Below, one piece after another: positions 26,710 through 35,169 of a stretch of DNA of 64,000 nucleotides (within the stretch, counting starts at the first letter, position 1; every line of letters starts with the position of its first letter). The stretch comes from an uncultured Chitinophagaceae bacterium (GTDB lineage: Bacteria > Bacteroidota > Bacteroidia > Chitinophagales > Chitinophagaceae). The position numbers and the translations under genes are program-made. The notes below the pieces were generated by a model. It had not been told where the DNA came from, searched no databases, and saw nothing but the letters and a program-made list of their open reading frames with translations. Location of the stretch: the NCBI GenBank assembly GCA_937907395.1, contig CALCII010000011.1:1-64000 (forward strand), read 5' to 3'.

Positions 26710-27777
26710 CAGTAGTTTATTCAACACTTCCACATACAATCCAATCCCTTCTTTTATTTCATCAAGGTACACAAACTCATCGGCAGTATGGCTGCGGGCA
26801 CTATCGCCCGGACCCATCTTCAAAGAAGGAAACGGCATCAACGCCTTATCACTGGTGGTGGGTGAACCATAATATGTTCTGCCCAGTTCCAGTCCGGCTT
26901 TCACCAACGGATGTTCCAATGAAATAGAAGTAGAGCGGAGCCGGGTACTCCGTGGTGTTACTTCGCTCTGCACATTTGCTTTGATGAGTTGCAGCAACTC
27001 TTCAAAACTGTACAATTCATTTACACGAACATCCACGATGTATTTACATTGAGCCGGAACCACATTGTGTTGCTTATTTTCTGTTTCAATGGATGTTACG
27101 GAAAACTTGCAAGGACCCAACAACTCACTGTTTTTTTCAAACCGGTAGTTCTGAAACCAATGAATATCGTTGATTGCTTTGTAAATCGCATTTTCACCTT
27201 CATTACGGGCGGCATGTCCGGCTTTCCCATAAGCCATGCAATCCAGCACCATCAATCCACGTTCGGCAACCGCCATCTGCATTTGGGTGGGCTCGCCCAC
27301 AATGGCACAATCTATTGCGGGCAGATGCGGAATCGTTAATTCAATTCCACCGGTACCACTGATTTCCTCTTCTGCAGTCGCTGCAAGAACTAGGTTGTAT
27401 TTCAGATGCTGCTCAGGATAAAAACGAACAAACGTGGCAATCAGCGACACAAGGCAACCGCCTGCATCATTGCTTCCCAATCCAAATAACTTTCCATCCG
27501 TTTCGATAGGTTGAAACGGATTTACTGTATAGCCTTTGTTCGGTTTAACTGTATCGTGGTGTGAGTTGAGTAAGATGGTTGGTTTTGCTGCATCAAAATA
27601 CTGATTCAATGCATAAATATTATTTCCAACCCTGCTGGCCGCAATTCCTTTCAATGCTAAAAACTTTCCAATAATAGCAGCTGTTTCGCTTTCTTCTTTG
27701 CTGAAGGAAGGAGTGCTGATGAGTTGTTTCAGCAACTGAACAGCCTCTTCATACAATATGTTTGCATCTGTACTCAT
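26707..27777 (-). CDS. argE: M20 deacylase, acetylornithine/N-acylcitrulline deacetylase-like
   Basis: 356 residues of the M20/DapE-ArgE family. Metal and catalytic residues are visible in LLNSHHDTVKP, GSNDAGG, the Glu pair of ATAEEEISG, GEPTQ and the late His of DSARSHTADEF. Because the pathway here uses an N-acylornithine carbamoyltransferase, the physiological substrate is probably N-succinyl- or N-acetyl-L-citrulline, with acylornithine possible. Its start overlaps the argB stop by four bases, so the two are translationally coupled. Its stop codon lies inside the repeat that bounds the four-helix-bundle cassette. Confidence 0.85.
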   Translation of the reverse strand: MSTDANILYEEAVQLLKQLISTPSFSKEESETAAIIGKFLALKGIAASRVGNNIYALNQYFDAAKPTILLNSHHDTVKPNKGYTVNPFQPIETDGKLFGLGSNDAGGCLVSLIATFVRFYPEQHLKYNLVLAATAEEEISGTGGIELTIPHLPAIDCAIVGEPTQMQMAVAERGLMVLDCMAYGKAGHAARNEGENAIYKAINDIHWFQNYRFEKNSELLGPCKFSVTSIETENKQHNVVPAQCKYIVDVRVNELYSFEELLQLIKANVQSEVTPRSTRLRSTSISLEHPLVKAGLELGRTYYGSPTTSDKALMPFPSLKMGPGDSARSHTADEFVYLDEIKEGIGLYVEVLNKLL

Positions 27778-28565
27778 AAAACAATGGTGGTGCCGGCTGT
27801 TCCGTTGATTAATTCGGGTAATGATGTGGCGTTACCGATGATCACTTTTGTTACTCCGTTCCGTAATGCTGCAAATGCATTGTCCAGTTTCGGAATCATT
27901 CCGGCAAAGATTTTACCTTCTTCCCGCAGCTGGGCATAAGAGGCACTGGTGATCTGTGGTATCACAGATGAAGCATCATTCACATCTGAAAGTACGCCGG
28001 GCTTCTCAAATCCGTAAACCAGAATCACATTGTAAATTGTTGACATAGCAACGGCTACACTTTGCGCAATGGTGTCTGCATTTATATTCAGCAATTGTCC
28101 TTGATCATCTGCTGCAATAGGAGCAACCACAGGAACCTGGTCCATAAAAAGAAAATGATTGAACTGTGGAGCATCAATAGTGATTATATCACCGGCAAAA
28201 CCAAAATCAAACAGTTTGTTCTTTCTTTTTTCTGCAAGGATCAGCTGTCCATCAGCGCCACACATTCCAAATGCGTTAATGCCTTTTGATTGCAACCGGG
28301 CCACCAGGTTTTTATTAATATACCCGGCATATACCATTGTTACAATCTTCAGTGTTTCTGCATCAGTTACACGGCGGCCTTCTATCATTTGCTGGGGAAC
28401 ATTGAGCTGTCCGGCTAATTGCGTGGCCAGTTTACCTCCTCCATGCACCAACAGCCGGAACGGTTTTTGAACGGCTGCAAATGAGGCCATGAATTTTTCC
28501 AATTCAGCATCATTGTCAATGATATTACCCCCAATCTTGATGATATATAAATCTTCACTATGCAT
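27774..28565 (-). CDS. argB: N-acylglutamate kinase (acetylglutamate kinase family)
   Basis: 263 residues of the amino-acid kinase family. IKIGGNIIDND opens the phosphate-binding region, HGGGKLATQLA is the glycine-rich substrate loop, and LNINADTIAQSVAVAM is the conserved late motif. It phosphorylates the gamma-carboxylate of N-acylglutamate. It lies between argF' (six-base gap) and argE (four-base overlap). There is no N-terminal extension of the arginine-sensitive hexameric type, so strong feedback inhibition by arginine is not expected from sequence. Confidence 0.92.
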   Translation of the reverse strand: MHSEDLYIIKIGGNIIDNDAELEKFMASFAAVQKPFRLLVHGGGKLATQLAGQLNVPQQMIEGRRVTDAETLKIVTMVYAGYINKNLVARLQSKGINAFGMCGADGQLILAEKRKNKLFDFGFAGDIITIDAPQFNHFLFMDQVPVVAPIAADDQGQLLNINADTIAQSVAVAMSTIYNVILVYGFEKPGVLSDVNDASSVIPQITSASYAQLREEGKIFAGMIPKLDNAFAALRNGVTKVIIGNATSLPELINGTAGTTIVL

Positions 28566-28571
28566 GCACGC

Positions 28572-29573
28572 TTATTTATTTTTTAAAATTTCACTCAGTA
28601 CGGCCTGCGCTGCCCACACCCGGTTGCTTGCCTGTTGGGTTACAATACTGTTGCTGCTGTCCAGCACTTCATCGCTGAGTTCAATATTCCGTCGTACCGG
28701 CAGACAATGCATCACTTTTGCATTGTTCGTAGCTTTCAGTTTTTCTTTCGTCAACATCCATTCCGGATCGTTGCAATAGATTTTACCATAGTCAGTATAC
28801 GTACTCCAGTTTTTCACATATACAAAATCGGCATCTTTTAATGCGTCTTCCTGGTTGTGTGTAATAGTGGCGCCTTTCGTAAACTGTTCATCGAGTTCAT
28901 ATTCTTCAGGATGGGTGATTACAAAATCGGCCTGTCCCCATGCATTGATCCATTGTGCAAAACTATTGGCAACACATTGCGGAAGCGGTTTGATATGCGG
29001 AGCCCATGTAAGAACGATTTTGGGCTTAACGCCGAATGCCAAATGCCCAAGGCCATGCTGCAGCTTTGAGCTTTGCGCATTAAGCATTAGGCTTTCCTGT
29101 ATAGTAACAATATCAGTAAGTGATTGTAACGGATGAAGTGTGGCGCTTTCCAGACTTACCACAGGCACGCCTGCATATTTAATGAACTGTTTGATGAACA
29201 TTTCACTGTAATCATCTTCCTTGATCTTCAAACCCGGAAAAGTACGTATGGCTAATACATCAAAATAATTTCCAAGAATAGGTGCTGCGTCTTTCACATG
29301 CTCCACACTTGTTCCGCTCATGATGGCTTCTTCTTCAAACTCCCATGTCCATCCTTCGCTGCCCACATTGAAGACAATTGGCTGCATGCCCAGGTTCTCT
29401 GCTGCGATTTGTGTACTGAGACGGGTACGCAGACTGGGGTTCAAAAAAATCAATCCCATGCGTTTGCCAATGCCCAGCGCTTTATCCGCAAGCGGATTAG
29501 CCTTGTACTTCAATGCTTTTTCAACCAACGAATTGATGTTTTCTACATCATGAACAGATACGAAGTTTTTCAC
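28572..29573 (-). CDS. argF': N-acylornithine carbamoyltransferase (N-succinyl type likely)
   Basis: 333 residues. It follows the Bacteroides N-succinylornithine transcarbamylase pattern: NPSLRTRLSTQ for carbamoyl phosphate, ATLHPLQSLTD, MTWAPH-like LTWAPHIKPLPQ and HCLPVRRN. The residue that separates succinyl from acetyl specificity is Val90 here (SGTSVEH), Pro in the Bacteroides enzyme and Glu in the Xanthomonas acetyl enzyme. About 17 extra residues (roughly 161-178, encoded at 29037-29099) relative to the Bacteroides protein as I remember it are encoded by repeat-like DNA. It joins carbamoyl phosphate to acylornithine, giving acylcitrulline. Confidence 0.92.
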   Translation of the reverse strand: MKNFVSVHDVENINSLVEKALKYKANPLADKALGIGKRMGLIFLNPSLRTRLSTQIAAENLGMQPIVFNVGSEGWTWEFEEEAIMSGTSVEHVKDAAPILGNYFDVLAIRTFPGLKIKEDDYSEMFIKQFIKYAGVPVVSLESATLHPLQSLTDIVTIQESLMLNAQSSKLQHGLGHLAFGVKPKIVLTWAPHIKPLPQCVANSFAQWINAWGQADFVITHPEEYELDEQFTKGATITHNQEDALKDADFVYVKNWSTYTDYGKIYCNDPEWMLTKEKLKATNNAKVMHCLPVRRNIELSDEVLDSSNSIVTQQASNRVWAAQAVLSEILKNK

Positions 29574-29633
29574 TTTTATTATTTTAGTTCAACGAATGCT
29601 TTTTGTTTCTTTGAGCCTTTGTGTCTTTGTGGT

Positions 29634-30776
29634 TCAAGACTTCAGTTTCTCAATTTCTTCTTTCACCGCATCTATAAACATTTCTGCATCTTTCTTTTTT
29701 AATCCCAGACCTGGCAACAATCGAATGACATTCGGTTTGGCTTCGCCGGTGAATATTTTCTGATTGATCAGCAGATTCTTCTTTAAATCCTTTAAAGACT
29801 CAGGCACATCAAACCCAATCATCAAACCCCGTCCTCTCACATTTTCTATTCCATCAATCTGCTCCAGTTCTTCTTTCAGGTACTTTCCCATCATGACTGC
29901 GTTACCCATCAGTTTTTCTTCCTCCATCACTTCCAGTACGGCTAAGGCAGCAGCACAAGCCAGGTGATTTCCTCCAAACGTTGTACCCAACTGAAAATGT
30001 TTGGGTTTGATATGAGGTGCAATGATAATTCCGCCGATAGGGAATCCATTGCCCATTCCTTTTGCCATCGTGTAGATATCTGCATCCACACCGGCATAAT
30101 CATGACTGAAAAACTTACCCGTTCTTCCATAGCCGCACTGCACACTATCAGCAATGTACACAGCACCATACTCATCGCACAAACTACGGATGAGTTTCAG
30201 GAACGACACATCAGCCACATGAATACCTCCCACGCCTTGTATACCCTCAATGATTACAGAAGAAATTTCTGTTCCATGTTTTTGAAATGCCTCTTTTAAT
30301 GCAGCCGCATCATTGAATGGCAGAAACAACACATTGTCTGTTTCATTCACCGGTGCGATATAATTTTTGTTATCGGTGGCACTCACGGCAAGAGACGTTC
30401 TTCCATGAAATGCTTTTGAAAACGCAATCACTTTCTTTCTTCCGTTGTGAAAACTCGCCAGCTTCAGTGCATTTTCATTTGCTTCGGCTCCACTGTTACA
30501 CAAGAACAATTGATACGCTTCTTTACCACTCACTTTACCCAGCTTTTCTGCCAGTTGCTGCTGAATGGGAATTTTGATAGAGTTAGAATAAAAAGCAATC
30601 TGGTGCAATTGCTCTTCGATCCGTTTCACCCAATGCGGATGTGTGTGACCAATAGAGATTACAGCATGTCCGCCATACATATCCAGGTATTGTTCGCCAT
30701 TTTCATCCCACACATAACTTCCTTTTGCTTTCGTAATTGTAATGGGGTTAACGGGATAAACATCAAATAAGTTCAT
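29634..30776 (-). CDS. argD: N-acylornithine aminotransferase
   Basis: 380 residues, class III PLP aminotransferase. The PLP lysine is in YTMAKGMGNGFPIGG, and CNSGAEANENALKLA, AFHGRTS and the late TTFGGNHLAC are also family motifs. It converts N-acylglutamate semialdehyde to N-acylornithine. The stop codon and last two codons lie in a CTTTGTGTCTTTGTGGTTCA repeat module (29617-29636), so its present 3' end may come from the repeat. It follows argC after a 73-base gap with a long hairpin. Confidence 0.94.
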   Translation of the reverse strand: MNLFDVYPVNPITITKAKGSYVWDENGEQYLDMYGGHAVISIGHTHPHWVKRIEEQLHQIAFYSNSIKIPIQQQLAEKLGKVSGKEAYQLFLCNSGAEANENALKLASFHNGRKKVIAFSKAFHGRTSLAVSATDNKNYIAPVNETDNVLFLPFNDAAALKEAFQKHGTEISSVIIEGIQGVGGIHVADVSFLKLIRSLCDEYGAVYIADSVQCGYGRTGKFFSHDYAGVDADIYTMAKGMGNGFPIGGIIIAPHIKPKHFQLGTTFGGNHLACAAALAVLEVMEEEKLMGNAVMMGKYLKEELEQIDGIENVRGRGLMIGFDVPESLKDLKKNLLINQKIFTGEAKPNVIRLLPGLGLKKKDAEMFIDAVKEEIEKLKS

Positions 30777-30791
30777 TTACTTAGGCTTAGT

Positions 30792-30845
30792 GCAGAATGC
30801 TTAAGGCTTAAGGCTGCGTTCTGCATTAAGCCTTAAGCATTCTGC
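30792..30845. repeat. Perfect 19-bp hairpin between argC and argD
   Basis: GCAGAATGCTTAAGGCTTA (30792-30810) is exactly complementary to TAAGCCTTAAGCATTCTGC (30827-30845), with a 16-base loop. It is built from the AAGCATT module seen in other intergenic blocks. There is no T run, so it is more likely an RNA-stabilising or REP-like hairpin inside the operon than a terminator. Confidence 0.85.
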
Positions 30846-30849
30846 GGTT

Positions 30850-31836
30850 TTAATAATAAGTTGCTTTTAATTTCAATCCTGCCGTTTCTTCCAGACCAAA
30901 CAACAGGTTCATATTTTGTACCGCTTGTCCGCTGGCACCTTTTAATAAATTATCAATCACCGAATGAATCACCACCAGGCTTCCCACTTTTTCCAGCTGA
31001 ATCAGGCACTTGTTGGTATTCACTACCTGTTTCAGAAACACGGGCTCTTTTACAACATGAGTAAATACAGCTTCTCTATAAAAATCTTCATACAAAGCGT
31101 TCAATTCTTCCAGTGTTAATTCGGTATGAACTTGTGAGCTGATGAAAATACCTCTTGTAAAATCGCCTCTCCAGGGAACAAAATTCACCGCTATATCACT
31201 GTTGGGTTGCAGTTGTAATAAGGATTCACCAATTTCACCCAGGTGTTGATGGGTTAAAGTTTTATACGCCTGGATATTGTTGGCTCTCCAGCTGAAATGG
31301 GAGGTGGACGATAAACTTTGTCCGGCTCCAGTGCTTCCGGTGATGCCTGTTGTATACACTTCACCCAACAAACCTGCTTTTGCCAGTGGAAGTAATCCCA
31401 GTTGAATGGCGGTGGCAAAGCAGCCGGGATTAGCAATGTGGCCTCCCTTTTTAATTTCCGCTTTGTTCAGCTCAGGCAGTCCGTAGATGAAAGGTTGGCC
31501 GTTAAACGTTCGCCGTTGGCCGTTGAGGGATAAACGAAAATCATTGGCCAGATCAATCACTTTTACAGAAGGATCAATCGTGTGTTCCTGCAAAAACTTT
31601 TTGGATTCACCATGTCCCAGACAAAGGAATAATACATCCACTTCATTTGATATATCAGCAGAGAAAACCAACGCTTCTCCCACCAAATCCTGGTGTACAG
31701 AAGAAACAGGTTTGCCTGCATTACTCCGGCTGTTGATGAATCTGATATCAGCATGGGGATGATTCACCAGCAAACGAATGAGCTCACCTCCTGTGTACCC
31801 GGCTCCGCCAATGATTCCAATTTTGATTTTACTCAT
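30850..31836 (-). CDS. argC: N-acyl-gamma-glutamyl-phosphate reductase
   Basis: 328 residues from ATG 31836. The NADP fold opens IGIIGGAGYTGGELIRLL, and the catalytic Cys139 is in ANPGCFATAIQLG. Residues 102-115 (LSLNGQRRTFNGQP) form a loop between DFR and FIYGLPELN that is longer than in the Bacteroides enzyme as I remember it. The DNA for it reads as the GGCCAACGGCGAACG repeat module. It reduces acylglutamyl phosphate to the semialdehyde. An in-frame ATG nine codons upstream (31863) is less likely, since the conserved fold starts at once after 31836. Confidence 0.94.
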   Translation of the reverse strand: MSKIKIGIIGGAGYTGGELIRLLVNHPHADIRFINSRSNAGKPVSSVHQDLVGEALVFSADISNEVDVLFLCLGHGESKKFLQEHTIDPSVKVIDLANDFRLSLNGQRRTFNGQPFIYGLPELNKAEIKKGGHIANPGCFATAIQLGLLPLAKAGLLGEVYTTGITGSTGAGQSLSSTSHFSWRANNIQAYKTLTHQHLGEIGESLLQLQPNSDIAVNFVPWRGDFTRGIFISSQVHTELTLEELNALYEDFYREAVFTHVVKEPVFLKQVVNTNKCLIQLEKVGSLVVIHSVIDNLLKGASGQAVQNMNLLFGLEETAGLKLKATYY

Positions 31837-31870
31837 GATTTTAAAGTTTTCAATAATCAGCAATTAATAA

Positions 31871-33067
31871 TTACTGATTATTTTGATTCACTGCATTCCA
31901 GATTCTCGTCTGGTTGCCAAAAATGGTACTGAAGCCTCTCACATCTTCGCCAGTGTAACCACTATTCATTTCGCCATACTTGCCAAACTTACTGCTCATG
32001 AGATCGTGATCGCTTTCAATTCCTTCAATCATAAAACGGTAAGGCATCAGTTGTACAAATACAGTACCGCTTACGTGTTGCTGACTGTTTTCAAAAAATG
32101 CTTCTATATCCCGCATCACCGGATCCAGAATTTGTCCTTCGTGCAACCAGTTGCCATAAAACTGAGCCAATGTGTCTTTCCATTGCAATTGCCATTTGGT
32201 GAGCACATGCTTTTCCAACGCATGATGAGCTTTTAAAATCACCATGGGTGCAGCGGCTTCAAAACCCACACGGCCTTTAATGCCTATAATCGTATCTCCT
32301 ACATGGATATCTCTTCCTATTGCAAAAGCTCCGGCAATTTTCTGTACTTCTTCAATCGCATCTGCCGGATGATCAAAACGTTTTCCATTCACACGATACA
32401 GTTCTCCTTTTTCAAAACCCAGTTGCAAACTTTCTGTATCCTGTTTTGTGCATTGGGTGGGCCATGCTTCTTCGGGCAGCATTCCTTTGCTGTTTAATGT
32501 TTCTTTTCCCCCCACGCTGGTACCCCACAATCCTTTATTAATGCTGTACACGGCTTTATCAAAATTCATTTCCACGCCTTTGCTTTTGAGATATGCAATC
32601 TCTTCTTCACGGCTCAGTTTCATATCACGGATGGGTGTGATAATTTGAACGCCGGGTAACATGATATGAAAGATCATATCAAAACGTACCTGGTCGTTTC
32701 CTGCACCGGTGCTGCCATGTGCCACTGCATCTGCATTCAGCTTCTTTGCATGTTCCGCAATATGCAATGCCTGCACCAAACGTTCGGCGCTTACGCTGAG
32801 CGGGTAGGTATTGTTCTTCAAACAATTTCCAAAAACAAGGTATTTGATAATACGATCATAGTACCCTTTCACGGCATCAATGGTGGTATGTGTTTTTACA
32901 CCCAGCTTGTAAGCATGCGCTTCAATGCGTTTTAATTCTGCTTCATCAAATCCACCCGTGTTTACAATAATGCTGTGAATTTCGTAGCCCTTTTCTTCAC
33001 TCAGGTATTTGGCGCAATAGGTGGTATCTAAACCACCGCTGAAACCAAGAACGATTTTGTTTGACAT
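31871..33067 (-). CDS. argG: Argininosuccinate synthase
   Basis: 398 residues. The ATP pyrophosphatase loop is GFSGGLDTTYCAKYL (the usual SGGLDTS with Thr last), followed by AHGSTGAGNDQVRFD near residue 115 and SVGGKETLNSKGM. It joins citrulline and aspartate. It follows the GNAT gene by 68 bases and precedes argC by 34, in the middle of the leftward operon. Length is normal. Confidence 0.95.
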   Translation of the reverse strand: MSNKIVLGFSGGLDTTYCAKYLSEEKGYEIHSIIVNTGGFDEAELKRIEAHAYKLGVKTHTTIDAVKGYYDRIIKYLVFGNCLKNNTYPLSVSAERLVQALHIAEHAKKLNADAVAHGSTGAGNDQVRFDMIFHIMLPGVQIITPIRDMKLSREEEIAYLKSKGVEMNFDKAVYSINKGLWGTSVGGKETLNSKGMLPEEAWPTQCTKQDTESLQLGFEKGELYRVNGKRFDHPADAIEEVQKIAGAFAIGRDIHVGDTIIGIKGRVGFEAAAPMVILKAHHALEKHVLTKWQLQWKDTLAQFYGNWLHEGQILDPVMRDIEAFFENSQQHVSGTVFVQLMPYRFMIEGIESDHDLMSSKFGKYGEMNSGYTGEDVRGFSTIFGNQTRIWNAVNQNNQ

Positions 33068-33135
33068 GTACTGATTGTTGAAATGTAATAAGAACGATGT
33101 ATGAGAACTGCAATGGCATTATGGGCCAATGCATT

Positions 33136-33840
33136 TTAAAAACTAAACAGGTGAAACAGCTTTCTGGCTTTGGGCTCACTGCCATTCTGATCTTTTCGTC
33201 GCAACGCTTTCACAAACTTCCACTCTTTAAAACGAAGCAAGCGTTCAAAGCCGGATTTATTTTCTTCAAAATACTGTTTGGTCTCTTCTGGTTCGTAATG
33301 ATCTTTGGGATCGTAAAGCATCGCTGTACACATACAATTCTTGCGCTCTTTACTCATGAGGATGTCATAGTTGACACAACTCTTGCACCCTGCCCAGAAT
33401 TCTTCGTCTTGTGTTAGCTCGCTGTAGGTAACGGGTTCATAACCCAACTCACTGTTTATTTTCATCACCGCCAACCCGGTTGTGAGACCAAAAATTTTGG
33501 CATCGGGATATAACTGACGGCTCAGTTCAAAAATTTTATGCTTGATGGATTTGGCAACACCACTTTTGCGGTAAGCAGGAGAAACAATCAAACCACTATT
33601 GGCCACAAAGGCGCCGTGACTCCAGGTTTCAATATAACAGAAGCCAACCCAAGCCCCGCTTTTAGTTGTTGCTATCACCGCCTTGCCTTCATTCATCTTT
33701 TGTGCGATATAGGCCGGACTTCTTTTAGCAATACCCGTTCCACGTGCTTTGGCACTCTCTTCCATTTCGGTGGTAATCGTTTCGGCATAGTGAACATCGT
33801 CACTGTTTGCTACACGAATAATAAGTTCCTGATTGTCCAT
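33136..33840 (-). CDS. GNAT acyltransferase heading the arginine operon (ArgA-like candidate)
   Basis: 234 residues. The GNAT core is visible: VWFCYIE-like WVGFCYIETWSHG, then the acyl-CoA loop VSPAYRKSGVAKSIK (about residue 86) and FGLTTGLAVMKINSELGYEP. The C-terminal third (CKSCVNYDILMSKERKNCMC and a basic tail) is family-specific. As the first gene of an operon that has every other step but no recognisable argA or argJ, it probably makes N-acetyl- or N-succinylglutamate from glutamate. Similar proteins stand at the head of arginine clusters in other Bacteroidota as far as I recall. Confidence 0.78.
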   Translation of the reverse strand: MDNQELIIRVANSDDVHYAETITTEMEESAKARGTGIAKRSPAYIAQKMNEGKAVIATTKSGAWVGFCYIETWSHGAFVANSGLIVSPAYRKSGVAKSIKHKIFELSRQLYPDAKIFGLTTGLAVMKINSELGYEPVTYSELTQDEEFWAGCKSCVNYDILMSKERKNCMCTAMLYDPKDHYEPEETKQYFEENKSGFERLLRFKEWKFVKALRRKDQNGSEPKARKLFHLFSF

Positions 33841-34215
33841 TGATTGTTGTAAAAGCTTACTTAAAAGCGGATCACCAATCCAAGAAAAAATGTCCGGGGG
33901 AGTTTTTCACTGACAGGGGCCGTGGTGAGTGACTCGTCCTGTCAGAACACACGTCGGCATCGGGGAGAAAAGACAACAAGCATTTGTGCGCTGTTTACAC
34001 ACAAAGCTGAAATGAGGTATGTTGTTCTGTTTGTCACTGATTAATTAAATGATGGCGCAAAAGTAACAGTAATTTTAATAAAAGATGTCAATTTTTTGCA
34101 AAGGTTGCGCCTGAAAAAACAATTAAAAACTATGATCCGTTAGCAACGGTGGAGATTCATTTTTCGTCGGAGAATATTTCATACCTTATAGATACTTTTA
34201 CTTAAAAGCAAACTC
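33841..34215 (-). promoter_or_regulatory. Promoter and roughly 210-base leader of the arginine operon
   Basis: On the minus strand a -7 element TACTTTTG (34065-34058) has a TTG 23 bases upstream (34091-34089), so transcription would begin near 34050 and leave a long leader before the GNAT start at 33840. The leader contains a candidate 17-codon ORF overlapping an inverted repeat. On the plus strand the same region precedes ppk2, with a TACTTTTA at 34192-34199. No other gene is visible. Confidence 0.6.
33907..33960 (-). CDS. Candidate leader peptide of the arginine operon
   Basis: ATG 33960 opens a frame MPTCVLTGRVTHHGPCQ ending at TGA 33909-33907. Codons 6-8 and 15-17 contain CTGACAGG and CCTGTCAG, an exact inverted repeat, so a ribosome on this ORF would open the hairpin. 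It has only one Arg codon, so it is not a classical arginine attenuator; two Cys and two adjacent His are unusual. Coding capacity is unproven; it may be chance within a structured leader. Confidence 0.4.
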   Translation of the reverse strand: MPTCVLTGRVTHHGPCQ

Positions 34216-35169
34216 ATGGGAAAAAAGAATCCAAAACAACTGGACGATCAGCTTCGCAACCTCAGCAAAAAAGATCTGACCAAAAAAGCAGAATCCTTTT
34301 CCCGCCCTTATTGTGTGAGTAATGGCAAAAAATTCAAGCTGAAGAATTACAGCACTTCTGAAGATGGAGACCTCGGGCCCGAAGATCAGCCCCTGGTGAA
34401 AGAAGTGATGCAGATGGGGGTGGAAGTTTTAGCCGGACTGCAGGATGTATTATATGCGCAGGATAAATGGGCCGTGTTGCTCATCTTCCAGGCAATGGAT
34501 GCTGCGGGTAAAGATGGCGCCATCAAACATGTAATGAGCGGCGTAAATCCGCAAGGCTGCCAGGTAACTTCGTTTAAGGTTCCCAGTGAGGAAGAGCTGG
34601 ATCATGATTTTTTGTGGCGTTGTAATAAACACCTGCCCGAACGGGGACGCATCGGCATCTTCAACCGTTCCTATTATGAAGAAGTATTGGTGGTAAGAGT
34701 ACATGAACAGATTTTACAGAACCAGAAACTGCCACCGGAGCTCATTACCAAACATATCTGGGAAGAACGGCTGGAAGACATCCGCCACTACGAACAATAT
34801 CTCAACAGAAATGGTGTGGCCATTTGCAAATTCTTTTTGCATGTATCGAAAGACGAACAGAAAAAACGTTTCCTCGAACGCATTGATGAAAAAGATAAAA
34901 ACTGGAAATTCTCAGCAGGCGATGTAAAAGAACGGACTTACTGGAAACAATACATGAATGCGTATGAAGAAATGATCAAAGCCACCGCCACTCCCACAGC
35001 TCCCTGGTATGTGGTTCCCGCCGATCATAAATCTTTTGCACGCATTGTAGTATCGTCTGCAATCATACATACGCTCAATTCTCTCAACCTCTCCTATCCC
35101 ACACTCACCAAAGAACAGGAAGCTGCATTGGCTGGCTCGAAGAAATTGTTATTGAGTGAGAAAGGTTAA
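34216..35169 (+). CDS. ppk2: Polyphosphate kinase 2 family protein
   Basis: 317 residues. The Walker A motif is FQAMDAAGKDGAIKHV, the lid-like arginine region is RCNKHLPERGRIG and the Walker B segment is FNRSYYEEVLVVRVH. A one-domain enzyme of this length with these motifs best fits class III PPK2, which phosphorylates AMP or ADP with polyphosphate, but the class is not certain from reading alone. It is a single gene between the arginine and hox operons; its start is about 20 bases after a promoter-like TACTTTTA. Confidence 0.9.
   Translation: MGKKNPKQLDDQLRNLSKKDLTKKAESFSRPYCVSNGKKFKLKNYSTSEDGDLGPEDQPLVKEVMQMGVEVLAGLQDVLYAQDKWAVLLIFQAMDAAGKDGAIKHVMSGVNPQGCQVTSFKVPSEEELDHDFLWRCNKHLPERGRIGIFNRSYYEEVLVVRVHEQILQNQKLPPELITKHIWEERLEDIRHYEQYLNRNGVAICKFFLHVSKDEQKKRFLERIDEKDKNWKFSAGDVKERTYWKQYMNAYEEMIKATATPTAPWYVVPADHKSFARIVVSSAIIHTLNSLNLSYPTLTKEQEAALAGSKKLLLSEKG

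Noticed and set aside
33907..33960. Classical arginine attenuator
   Set aside because: The leader frame has a single Arg codon and no clear terminator follows it; it was kept only as a low-confidence leader peptide.
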